A stretch of DNA of 64,000 bases from a virus. Both the position numbers and the translations under genes were made by a program. Each line of letters starts with the position of its first letter. Position 1 is the first letter of the stretch. The DNA lies in IMG/VR virus record IMGVR_UViG_3300032213_000722, positions 1 through 64,000 of that record, one strand, 5' to 3'. Below the pieces are notes generated by a model. That model did not search any database, was not told the origin of the DNA, and was given only the letters and a program-made list of their open reading frames with translations. This document shows positions 33,078-41,047 of the stretch, one piece after another.

Positions 33078-36000
33078 TCTTACTGAAACCATTATCTTTT
33101 TTAATTTCAATTAGTCCATCTACAATATCTCTCATTTGCTCTAAGTGAGAAATCATCCAAATGAAATCAAATTGAGTTTTAAGATATTGCATCATCATAA
33201 ATAGGGATGATAGATTATCGGAATCCAATGTACCAAACCCCTCATCAATTACTAAGAAGTTTGGTCTAGGTAGATTACATATGTTAATAAGAGCAACTCT
33301 GATTGCCAATCCACTAACAAACTTCTCCATACCACTACACATTTCCAATGCCCATTCCTGGTCATCGTAAACTATCTTAGCGTTGATGTTTTTACCATCA
33401 GTATCCATTACAATTCCAAAATCAACAACCTGTCCTAATATGTTATTAATCTCTTCTTCAATTACAGGTAGAGCTTTAGTAATCAATTCATATGGAATTC
33501 CATCTCTCTTAACCGCATCTAAATAAAATGTGTACAATTGATTCTTTGTTTCCAAATCCTTAACCTCAACCATCTTAGCTTTCATATCTTTGATGAATGT
33601 GTTAATAGAACCGGTATCGGATGATAACTTTAGAAGTTTCTTTTTAGCACTTTCTATCTTACTTTCAATTTCTTTTTTAGATGTTGTTAGTTCTGATATT
33701 TTGGTTTGTATTTCTTTGTTTTTAGAAATAGTTTCCAAATTATCATTATAACGTTGGATATCCCCCTCAACTGCTTCCAATTGGTGTTGGAATAAACGCA
33801 ATTGAGTTTCCATCTGCTCTAACTCCAATTTGGTACTATCAGATAATGTATTACCTTTCTTTTGTTTTTCGGTTAAAGAAATCCACAAATCATATTGAGA
33901 TTTAACATCTTTTAATGATTGTAGGTTTTCGGTAATTGTTTTTGAACCTCTTTCCAATTCTTCTAATACAATCAACTGCTCCCCAACTATCTTTTCGGTT
34001 TCCTTTGCATCCTTTACAAATACGTTGTTCATACAAAAATTACAATTAGGGTCATACTCATGCTTTTCTAAATGAGATAACTTTTCTTTGTTAGCATCTA
34101 ATGATATGTGTAATTTATCAATCGAATGTAATGATGATGTGTATGTAGATTGAAGAGTTGTAAATTTAGTGTACATATAATCAATTGGATTACCATCGTA
34201 TAATTTACTTTCTGTAATACTCTTTCCGATTTGTTCTAATGCAGATTCGTACTCTTCCAATTTAGATGCCTTATCGGTCATCTTTTCAATTTGCTTTTCA
34301 ATACTTTCATCCAAATTTGATTTTTTGGTATTCAAACTATCAATGTTTAAATTACCATCCATTGGAGTCAATTGTTGTGATAGCTGAATAATTTCTTTTT
34401 CCAACTCACTCTTTTGGGTTTCCAACTCTTTGGATTGAGTATCCAATGTATCAAACTCTTCTTTCTTTTCTTTGAGTTCACTTTGCTTTTCTGCTAATTC
34501 GGAAGTAAAGTCGGTCCTCTTAAAATTTCTGATAAGTGTTGTTACCTCTTTAATATCTTCACTAGCCGTTTCATATAATTTATCAAAGATAGTTAATCCC
34601 ATAAATTGAGAAAGTAATTCCTTTCTTTCACTTTGAGATTTATCAATGAATAGGGCATTGTTTCCCTGCAATGATAAGGCAGTTAGAACAAAATCCTCAT
34701 ACCTACCAACATACTGCTCAATGATGTTATTGGTATCTCTACGTTCCGTTCCATTTAGAATTTCCGTACCATCTCCATTCTCTTTCCAAAATTGTACATC
34801 TACCTTAACACTCTTACCCTTACTAACTGTCTTTGCTTCCCTTTGAATAAAGTACCTTACCCCATCAATCTCAATCTCCAACTTACAACTAAAGGTATCC
34901 TTACGATTGTTTAGAATGTTACCTGCTTTGAATGCTCTACTACACTTATCAAAAAGACAGAATGAAATGGCATCAAAGAGTGAAGATTTACCTGCTGCGT
35001 TTGGTGCAAACAATCCCATCAATCCACCTACCTTATCAAAGTTGATTGTATTATCCTCCCCATAAGAGAACATATTACTGAATTCGAATCTTACAGGTTT
35101 CCAATGAATATTTCTATGAATATCTTCCGTTACGATTCTACTATTTACATCTCTATTTATCGTTTCTAAGCCCTTCAAATCCTCTTCGGTAGTGTATGGA
35201 ATCATTCGTTTAACATACTCCGATATGAGAGAGTTCTGGTGGTTAATATCCGATATATCTTCGAAGTCCAACTTACTACTTCTATTACCCGTCTTACTCT
35301 TTGAGAATGAGTCTGTCCGAATGATTGTAAAGTCATCTACGTTGTACTTCATCTTAATCTCCGTTACCACTCTTTTAGTATCCGCAGTATCGGTGTTGGA
35401 TAATTTAACCCGTAAACGGGGATGTACAGGCATATCATCCACATCAGGTACAATACCATTATCCACATTCATAGTGTAGTATCCGTATTCGTTTTGGATA
35501 TCAACTTCTTCATAGTTTAGAGTATCCATATCCCAAACTACAAATCCATGCTTATCTAAACTCTCTCCAAAGTTTTGTTGTACCAATGAACCAGCATATA
35601 CAATCTTACATCCTGCTTCCGATATGATTTCTTGTCTCTTATGTATATCTCCCAATAGAGCTAAATCAAACCCATCAAATATCTCCGGCTTAAAATGTCT
35701 ACTACTTACCACATATCCTACATCGGTTGTGGATGTATCCAATGGTCCGTGAAATAGTGCAATCTTTTTATTACCAAATAGTTTATCTGCTGTAATCCAA
35801 TTATCTCTTTTATCAAAAATAGAGAATACTGAAAAATCAATGCCTCCAATTGAATATACTTGCGTATCTCTAAGGTAATGAAAGTTTGGTAGATTCAATG
35901 CATCTACGATTGGAGTCAGAACATCTAATCTATCAGAGTTGTTCATATTACAATCGTGATTTCCTGCTATGAGGATAGTTTCACAATGTTTAGAACACTC

Positions 36001-36210
36001 CGTAAATAACCAACTAATTTCTTTTAATAATTCAGGACTCATTTCCAATTTAGCATGGGCAATATCTCCAGCTAAATAAATGAGTGAATCTTCCGTTCCC
36101 CTCTTACTAATCTCCTCAAACATTTTTTCAAATACTTGTCTATATTCGTTGTGTCTTTTTACATTACGGATATGAACATCTGCAATGTGATATATTCTTT
36201 TTATACTCAT
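33067..36210 (-). CDS. Fused recombination nuclease-ATPase, gp47-gp46 (Mre11-Rad50/SbcDC-like)
   Basis: 1047 residues in one frame. Residues 1 to about 350 form an Mre11/SbcD/gp47 metallophosphoesterase: ADVHIRN (10-16), YLAGDIAH, IAGNHDCN, LFHGPL and LLGDIHKR. From about 365 a Rad50/SbcC/gp46 ATPase follows: Walker A FAPNAAGKSS near 400 (Ala in place of the usual first and fourth Gly residues), long coiled coils, a zinc hook CNFC near 722, signature CSGMEKFVSGLAIRVAL near 957 and Walker B FLVIDEGFGTLD near 985-996. In T4 these are separate genes 47 and 46. It processes DNA ends for recombination-dependent replication. The start overlaps the primase stop (ATGA). Confidence 0.93.
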   Translation of the reverse strand: MSIKRIYHIADVHIRNVKRHNEYRQVFEKMFEEISKRGTEDSLIYLAGDIAHAKLEMSPELLKEISWLFTECSKHCETILIAGNHDCNMNNSDRLDVLTPIVDALNLPNFHYLRDTQVYSIGGIDFSVFSIFDKRDNWITADKLFGNKKIALFHGPLDTSTTDVGYVVSSRHFKPEIFDGFDLALLGDIHKRQEIISEAGCKIVYAGSLVQQNFGESLDKHGFVVWDMDTLNYEEVDIQNEYGYYTMNVDNGIVPDVDDMPVHPRLRVKLSNTDTADTKRVVTEIKMKYNVDDFTIIRTDSFSKSKTGNRSSKLDFEDISDINHQNSLISEYVKRMIPYTTEEDLKGLETINRDVNSRIVTEDIHRNIHWKPVRFEFSNMFSYGEDNTINFDKVGGLMGLFAPNAAGKSSLFDAISFCLFDKCSRAFKAGNILNNRKDTFSCKLEIEIDGVRYFIQREAKTVSKGKSVKVDVQFWKENGDGTEILNGTERRDTNNIIEQYVGRYEDFVLTALSLQGNNALFIDKSQSERKELLSQFMGLTIFDKLYETASEDIKEVTTLIRNFKRTDFTSELAEKQSELKEKKEEFDTLDTQSKELETQKSELEKEIIQLSQQLTPMDGNLNIDSLNTKKSNLDESIEKQIEKMTDKASKLEEYESALEQIGKSITESKLYDGNPIDYMYTKFTTLQSTYTSSLHSIDKLHISLDANKEKLSHLEKHEYDPNCNFCMNNVFVKDAKETEKIVGEQLIVLEELERGSKTITENLQSLKDVKSQYDLWISLTEKQKKGNTLSDSTKLELEQMETQLRLFQHQLEAVEGDIQRYNDNLETISKNKEIQTKISELTTSKKEIESKIESAKKKLLKLSSDTGSINTFIKDMKAKMVEVKDLETKNQLYTFYLDAVKRDGIPYELITKALPVIEEEINNILGQVVDFGIVMDTDGKNINAKIVYDDQEWALEMCSGMEKFVSGLAIRVALINICNLPRPNFLVIDEGFGTLDSDNLSSLFMMMQYLKTQFDFIWMISHLEQMRDIVDGLIEIKKDNGFSKINF

Positions 36211-37145
36211 ACGTTGTTTAATTTGGCAAGGACTAAATCATCCCAACCAGTTTCAGTAGTAGTTTTAATAAGTTCGTTTACTCTTTCGTATCCCAACTCC
36301 CCAGCATCTTTGCCAGTAGGTATTATATTTTTAACTTTAATTCCGTTTTTAATAAACCATTCTGAATGCTTTGTGGAATCTTCAATAGCATCTGAATCTA
36401 ACATTATGGTAATTTCTTTTACACCTTTTTCAAAAATCTTATTCTTCAATTTACTCAATAGGAATTTACCCAATAGAGGAATCACATTTCTCTTTACTGA
36501 GAATGCATCAAATGCCCCCTCAACTAATGTGATGGGTTCATTCCAATTGATTTGATTTTCAAACACAATAACATCTCTATTAACGGGTGGGTTTTTGTAT
36601 TTCATCTTTTCATCCTCATAAAAAGAACGAGCAATAAAATAATTTAACTCACCGTTATCATCATAGGATGGTATAATAATTCTACCACCATATAATCCAT
36701 CTTCACAATATCCAATGTTATACTTTACAATCTCCGATTCTTTAATACCTCTTTGTTTTAGGTAATGGATTGCAGTATTGTATATTGGATTGAATAGACC
36801 CGATGGTTTAAAATACAATTGTTTGAACTCTTTGGGTAATTGTAGTTTGATTACATACTCTTCCGTTGGCGAATATACAGGTTCATCTCCATAGATTTTA
36901 TGTAACCTATCCAAATCTCTCCTATCAACATTTAGTTTACGAAGAAGAGATGTGATGGAACGACCTTTGGAGTTACACACCCAACAATGCCATTGTTGTG
37001 TATCTAAATTGACTTGTAGTTTCTTTTTGTGATGATGGCAGAATGGACAATGGTGTTGTTGCTCATTTCCTTTAAGAGATGAACCAACACCAAGCGTTGT
37101 GTCTAAAATCGATATAACTACAATTTTATTTTTACCAGATAGCAT
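36207..37145 (-). CDS. 61: DNA primase, gp61/DnaG-like
   Basis: 312 residues. A zinc-binding domain has Cys33-Pro-Phe-Cys36 and Cys54-Trp-Val-Cys57 (CHC2-like). A DnaG-type core includes GRIIIPSYDDNGELNYFIAR. The TOPRIM domain has the catalytic Glu in LVEGAFDAF (E209) and the metal-binding Asp pair in IMLDSDA (D250, D252). It synthesises RNA primers for lagging-strand replication. It leads a two-gene unit with the gp47/46 fusion (4-nt overlap), preceded by a TATATTTG box flanked by an inverted repeat. Confidence 0.9.
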   Translation of the reverse strand: MLSGKNKIVVISILDTTLGVGSSLKGNEQQHHCPFCHHHKKKLQVNLDTQQWHCWVCNSKGRSITSLLRKLNVDRRDLDRLHKIYGDEPVYSPTEEYVIKLQLPKEFKQLYFKPSGLFNPIYNTAIHYLKQRGIKESEIVKYNIGYCEDGLYGGRIIIPSYDDNGELNYFIARSFYEDEKMKYKNPPVNRDVIVFENQINWNEPITLVEGAFDAFSVKRNVIPLLGKFLLSKLKNKIFEKGVKEITIMLDSDAIEDSTKHSEWFIKNGIKVKNIIPTGKDAGELGYERVNELIKTTTETGWDDLVLAKLNNV

Positions 37146-37155
37146 AATTTGGATT

Positions 37156-37182
37156 ATAATCTTACAAATATACGAAGATTAT
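37156..37182 (-). promoter_or_regulatory. TATATTTG promoter box inside an 8-bp inverted repeat (possible operator)
   Basis: On the minus strand ATAATCTT, then CGTATATTTGT (11 nt, containing the TATATTTG box at 37165-37172), then AAGATTAT. The perfect inverted repeat encloses the promoter of the primase/recombination unit, about 11-37 nt upstream of the ATG at 37145. A dimeric repressor such as the nearby RHH protein could bind it; that is inference. Confidence 0.4.
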
Positions 37183-37196
37183 TTTACAATTCCAAA

Positions 37197-37397
37197 TTAA
37201 TGATTAGAATTTTTTACATCATATAAGAAATCTGCTAAAAACTGCATTTTCTTTGTGATAGTTTCTTTTGGGTGATTTTGCTCAACCATAGCTTTTAAAT
37301 CTAATATAGATGCTGCTGCAATTTGTACTGCATCATCTTTTGCATTTAAATATGCTTCGGAGATTCCGTATTTTTTTGATATTTCAGGTATTGTCAT
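37197..37397 (-). CDS. Small protein of unknown function
   Basis: 66 residues: MTIPEISKKYGISEAYLNAK resembles a helix-turn-helix-like start, followed by helices AASILDLKAMVEQNH and MQFLADFLYDVKNS. It lies in a three-gene unit with the GIY-YIG protein and a small 66-aa protein, all co-directional. No recognisable family. It is not part of the primase unit, which has its own promoter downstream. Confidence 0.5.
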   Translation of the reverse strand: MTIPEISKKYGISEAYLNAKDDAVQIAAASILDLKAMVEQNHPKETITKKMQFLADFLYDVKNSNH

Positions 37398-37408
37398 AAC
37401 TTTTGTGT

Positions 37409-37816
37409 TTAAAGTAAATCCCTACGATAGAATTTACCCATTAGGTTTTCGTTTATTGCATTATCATCGGCAAGTACATTATAATGAAACTGCCAATAGA
37501 TTTCGTAATATGTTAATGATTTTTTAGAGAAGCAATATTGGATGATTTCTCTACTGAATTCTTCAGCCTTACCTTCCTTTATTTGTTCTTTAATCCAATC
37601 ATTTGAAGAAAAGTATTTTTCCCAATCTGATGATTTGGTTATTGTTCTTTTTCTTTTTTGTCCTTTGAGTGGTGCTAATTTTCTAGTTGATGTAAGTGAT
37701 TTCTTACCTATATAGTATCTACCAGTTGGAGTATGAATTATTTTATATACGAATCCCACCGCACCAACAGGCACGTCTTCTTCCGTAACAATATTTCCCT
37801 CATATAACCAACTCAT
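37409..37816 (-). CDS. GIY-YIG-type nuclease domain protein
   Basis: 135 residues. GFVYKIIHTPTGRYYIGKKS (21-40) carries the GIY...YIG core in the form GFVY...YYIG, followed by conserved WEKYFSS and EFSREIIQYCFSKKSLTYYE, including a Glu (E121-type region) used by these nucleases. Small GIY-YIG proteins occur as phage homing or DNA-degradation endonucleases. Context between tail genes and replication genes does not decide which. Spacing to the next gene is 1 nt. Confidence 0.65.
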   Translation of the reverse strand: MSWLYEGNIVTEEDVPVGAVGFVYKIIHTPTGRYYIGKKSLTSTRKLAPLKGQKRKRTITKSSDWEKYFSSNDWIKEQIKEGKAEEFSREIIQYCFSKKSLTYYEIYWQFHYNVLADDNAINENLMGKFYRRDLL

Positions 37817-37817
37817 T

Positions 37818-38018
37818 TTATTTCTTTACAGTAGTTGAGTAAATTTTATTATTTACTTTACCACCCCTTGCTTTTTCTAATCTGCTATTATTTTTTATTA
37901 AATCAGCAGAACCAACAAAAGGAAATTCAGTACCAATTGGAGTTTTATCTTTTCCTTTTTTATCTATTTGAGCAGTTTTAGGTCCACTCTTTCCGTATAA
38001 ATCTAATATTGATGCCAT
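37818..38018 (-). CDS. Small basic protein of unknown function, first of its unit
   Basis: 66 residues, basic, beginning MASILDLYGKSGPKTAQIDK with no predicted membrane segment. It lies 1 nt before the GIY-YIG gene and has a late-type promoter motif 17 nt upstream. It may be a minor virion protein, but nothing in the sequence proves it. Confidence 0.45.
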   Translation of the reverse strand: MASILDLYGKSGPKTAQIDKKGKDKTPIGTEFPFVGSADLIKNNSRLEKARGGKVNNKIYSTTVKK

Positions 38019-38035
38019 TTTATTATTTCTTTATG

Positions 38036-38044
38036 TATAAATAT
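38036..38044 (-). promoter_or_regulatory. Late-type promoter motif ATATTTATA
   Basis: 17 nt before the ATG at 38018, within TTTATATTTATACATAAAG. Confidence 0.45.
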
Positions 38045-38058
38045 AAAACAAAACTATT

Positions 38059-39027
38059 TTAAGTATCAAACCTTATAATAAAGTTTACAGGATAATCAGG
38101 TAATGATTTTATTGGTTGTGGTAATTTAGCAACAGCAACCATATTCAATTCATTATCATACAATCCTATTGTTGTAATATACGGAGCTAAATACGAACCT
38201 GTTCTATCAGTAGTTGCCAACTCATTATAATCATCCCAGCTTCCATATTTTGTTAAATCTAATTTTGATTGTATTCTATAATCCAATTCAGTTCCATTAT
38301 TTAATTTTGTTAATTTTTTAACAAATTTAATTCCAGAATCATAAACTTCTTTTGTAAATTTATTATTTCCAGTTATATCATTAGGGTCAGTAAAAACTAT
38401 TGTTTTTTTACCAGCACCACTTTCATAAACAGCTGTTGGGTTTTGTGAATAGTTAAATTCATTTTCTAAAACTGATATGAATATTTCGTTTTCATAAATA
38501 GTTTTAGTAGAGCGATACTCTAATCTAAAAGTATTAAAGTTTGAACCAGATGTAATATCTTTAGTTACAACAACCATACCCCTATCATAAAATATATTAC
38601 CTTTTATATTATTACCCGAATCTACTAAATTTGAGTATCTATCATCGGTGTAAGTTATACCAGTATCATCATCTAATAAAGTAACACTACCAATTTTTAT
38701 ACCCTCACCATACATATTTTGTGGAATTGAAAATACCACTAATTCATCTTCCAAATTTCTTTCATTGGTTGATGCATATGATTTTCGTAATCCAACTTCA
38801 GTTAAAATTGATGCCGTTGCCGTATTACGATAGAATTGAGCTTTAACCGAAGCGTATAAACTTTTTTTAGAAACACCATAACTAACTTCATCGATAGTAT
38901 CATCAAAGTTACCACTACTCCCACTTAAAGCAAATGTGGGATGTATATCATTTTCATCCAATGACCATTCTTTATAAACCCTAAAAGGTCTAATAATAAT
39001 ATCGGATTTTGGAATTTCTTTAATCAT
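38059..39027 (-). CDS. Tail structural protein, paralogue of the 39113-40351 product
   Basis: 322 residues, rich in beta-strands. The C-terminal pattern EFNYSQNPTAVY ... YITTIGLYDNELNMVAVAKLPQPIKS is repeated in the upstream gene (EFNYSNNPTYVN ... YITTIGLLNDANELIAVAKTSQPIAKS). Both also share a (D)RGxxV strand, NIFYDRGMVVV here and LFYPDRGLIVL there. This module recurs in tail/baseplate proteins of T4-like phages. The gene has its own promoter after a terminator, so it forms a separate unit. Confidence 0.65.
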   Translation of the reverse strand: MIKEIPKSDIIIRPFRVYKEWSLDENDIHPTFALSGSSGNFDDTIDEVSYGVSKKSLYASVKAQFYRNTATASILTEVGLRKSYASTNERNLEDELVVFSIPQNMYGEGIKIGSVTLLDDDTGITYTDDRYSNLVDSGNNIKGNIFYDRGMVVVTKDITSGSNFNTFRLEYRSTKTIYENEIFISVLENEFNYSQNPTAVYESGAGKKTIVFTDPNDITGNNKFTKEVYDSGIKFVKKLTKLNNGTELDYRIQSKLDLTKYGSWDDYNELATTDRTGSYLAPYITTIGLYDNELNMVAVAKLPQPIKSLPDYPVNFIIRFDT

Positions 39028-39044
39028 TTAATTTATTTACTTTT

Positions 39045-39054
39045 ATATAAATAT
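39045..39054 (-). promoter_or_regulatory. Late-type promoter motif ATATTTATAT
   Basis: 17 nt before the ATG at 39027, immediately behind the terminator of the upstream tail unit. Confidence 0.5.
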
Positions 39055-39057
39055 GAA

Positions 39058-39088
39058 TAAAAAGAAAAACCCCCAACGAATTGGGGGT
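39058..39088 (-). terminator. Rho-independent terminator with TTCG loop
   Basis: On the minus strand a stem ACCCCCAA / TTGGGGGT (39081-39088 with 39069-39076) closes a TTCG tetraloop and runs into TTTTCTTTTT. It follows the stop at 39113 by about 24 nt. A UUCG-type loop on an 8-bp stem is one of the most stable terminator shapes. Confidence 0.9.
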
Positions 39089-39112
39089 CTTCAATTTATC
39101 TAATTAATTGTA

Positions 39113-40351
39113 TTAGAATGATAATTTAACTTTAATTAAAACTTCCTTATCAAATGATTTTGCAATTGGTTGAGATGTTTTAGCCACCGCAATTAATTCG
39201 TTTGCATCATTTAATAAACCTATTGTTGTAATATAAGTATATGGGTCAGTTTTAAATGTAGTTTCAACAAATGTTCCATCTGTATTTACATACGTTGGGT
39301 TGTTAGAGTAGTTGAACTCTCTATTTGTTGCTCTTACAAAGAAATGCTGAGTTGAAATGTTTTCAGTTCTTCTCATTTCAAAATCACCACCACCTTTAAT
39401 AGATTGATATAATCTAGCTTGATTTATTTGTTCTTTATCAACAGCCAAATTACCAGCCAAACTACCACTAATAATAGTAGAACCAATTGGGGTATATACT
39501 CTTTGAGTTAATATATCACCAACTTTAGATGAGATTGCGGATGGATTCAATACGATAAGTCCTCTATCAGGATAGAATAATCCATATCCCAATCCGTTTG
39601 GTGCAGTTGTTGTAGTTACAGTTGCTGCGTTTTGAGTTCCTAAATTTAATGTACCATGAACAACTTTAAATACTCTACCACTTAAACCATCCTCGTCACT
39701 AAATTTCTTACCACTATCATCAATAAAAGTAAATATTCCGTTAGAACCACTTAAACTTAATGACCAGTTACCAGCATCAATTTTTTCTCTAAATCTATTT
39801 CTAGCTAAGTTGATTACATAGATATCATTTGAATCTGTTGATATGTTTGAACTATTATCAAATGAGAATTTACTATCAGTTGGGTCTAACAACATTGAAC
39901 GATATTGTGCATATGTTGCTTTTGTTGCTAATAATGAGTTATCATCATTTGATAATGTAATTGAACCACTACCATCAACGTGTCCATATGCTACTGCAAA
40001 TTGAACTTCTGCAGTTGTATCCGTTTCTGGATTTACCGAATATGCATTGTAGTAATAGTAACCACTTTTATTAGTATTGATTGCTTGAGTTGATGATGTA
40101 AAGAATGTAGTTAATGAACCAGCATCTCCACTCCATAAACCAGTAGTTACTACTTCAGTTTTTGCGTTTACTTTATCAAATTCTCCAAATCTTTTGTATA
40201 TTCCAGTTGTAGTTCCAGTACCAGATGCAACTTGCTGTCCAGCTGGTAATGCTCTATTAAGAGCTGCAACGACTTCTTCGGATGTGAACGTACCAGCGTT
40301 TACTATTCGTAAAATCTCTGCCGAAACTGCTGCGTTATTTATTAGTGCCAT
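39113..40351 (-). CDS. Tail/baseplate structural protein
   Basis: 412 residues starting MALINNAAVSAEILRIVNAG, Ser/Thr/Gly-rich and mostly beta. The C-terminal 120 residues share a module with the 38059-39027 protein (RxEFNYSNNPTYV and YITTIGL ... AVAKTSQPI). It lies 13 nt behind the 209-aa structural protein and ends in a strong terminator. I take it as a virion protein of the tail, but no specific T4 counterpart is clear. Confidence 0.65.
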   Translation of the reverse strand: MALINNAAVSAEILRIVNAGTFTSEEVVAALNRALPAGQQVASGTGTTTGIYKRFGEFDKVNAKTEVVTTGLWSGDAGSLTTFFTSSTQAINTNKSGYYYYNAYSVNPETDTTAEVQFAVAYGHVDGSGSITLSNDDNSLLATKATYAQYRSMLLDPTDSKFSFDNSSNISTDSNDIYVINLARNRFREKIDAGNWSLSLSGSNGIFTFIDDSGKKFSDEDGLSGRVFKVVHGTLNLGTQNAATVTTTTAPNGLGYGLFYPDRGLIVLNPSAISSKVGDILTQRVYTPIGSTIISGSLAGNLAVDKEQINQARLYQSIKGGGDFEMRRTENISTQHFFVRATNREFNYSNNPTYVNTDGTFVETTFKTDPYTYITTIGLLNDANELIAVAKTSQPIAKSFDKEVLIKVKLSF

Positions 40352-40364
40352 TTTCTATATTTTA

Positions 40365-40994
40365 TTATACTGTTTGTTTGTATGTTACAGTTACCGGTAT
40401 TGTTTGAGAACCTCCTGTTTCATTACCATAAACCGTTATTGTTGTTGCAACATCGATAGTTAAATTAGGATTTGGAGTAAATCTAAATTCCAAACCACTA
40501 ACTACTTGTGCGGTTGTTGTAATTTCTTCGCCTAAGAATACAGGAATAGTTCCAGTTCCAGTTGCTCCAGAAGTTACAGTTAATGTACCTGCTCTTTGGT
40601 CTGCTAATACAACAGTGTATCCAGCATTTTGATTTCCAGCAGGAGAAGTTGTTGGAGTTAATCCCACACCACCTTCGGTTTGATTTACTGCAATTGCAGT
40701 TACACCCAATTTAACCACTGGGATTTGTGTTGTTCCTTTTGGTAAAGTTACCAATTTATATCTTAATACTTGAGTCTCATCAGGAGATGCTTCCGTTACA
40801 GGAATTGCTCTGATTGCTGAATCATAATATGCCGAACCTTTTGGATGTGCTGGTTCGTATAATGTATAATCAATTTCATCATCTGCCAAAGCGAACTTTG
40901 TAATGTTTAGAGATTGACCGGATGCTAATTTTTGTCTACCTTTTTTGGTTAAAATTGCATCTACTGTTATTTCTGAATTATCTAAATATGCCAT
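40365..40994 (-). CDS. Tail-associated virion protein
   Basis: 209 residues. The start MAYLDNSEITVDAILTKKGRQKLASG, then ITKFALADDEIDYTLYEPAHP, is a pattern I associate with myovirus tail or virion proteins. The C-terminal half has beta-rich, Ig-like repeats (TLTVTSGATGTGTI, TITVYGNETGG). It is the first gene of a two-gene unit with a promoter motif 23 nt upstream. Confidence 0.65.
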   Translation of the reverse strand: MAYLDNSEITVDAILTKKGRQKLASGQSLNITKFALADDEIDYTLYEPAHPKGSAYYDSAIRAIPVTEASPDETQVLRYKLVTLPKGTTQIPVVKLGVTAIAVNQTEGGVGLTPTTSPAGNQNAGYTVVLADQRAGTLTVTSGATGTGTIPVFLGEEITTTAQVVSGLEFRFTPNPNLTIDVATTITVYGNETGGSQTIPVTVTYKQTV

Positions 40995-41017
40995 TTGTTA
41001 TGCGTTTATTCTATATT

Positions 41018-41027
41018 ATATAAATAT
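41018..41027 (-). promoter_or_regulatory. Late-type promoter motif ATATTTATAT
   Basis: 23 nt before the ATG at 40994, within GTTATATTTATATAATATAG. Confidence 0.5.
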
Positions 41028-41047
41028 AACTTATTTTTATTTTTCAA

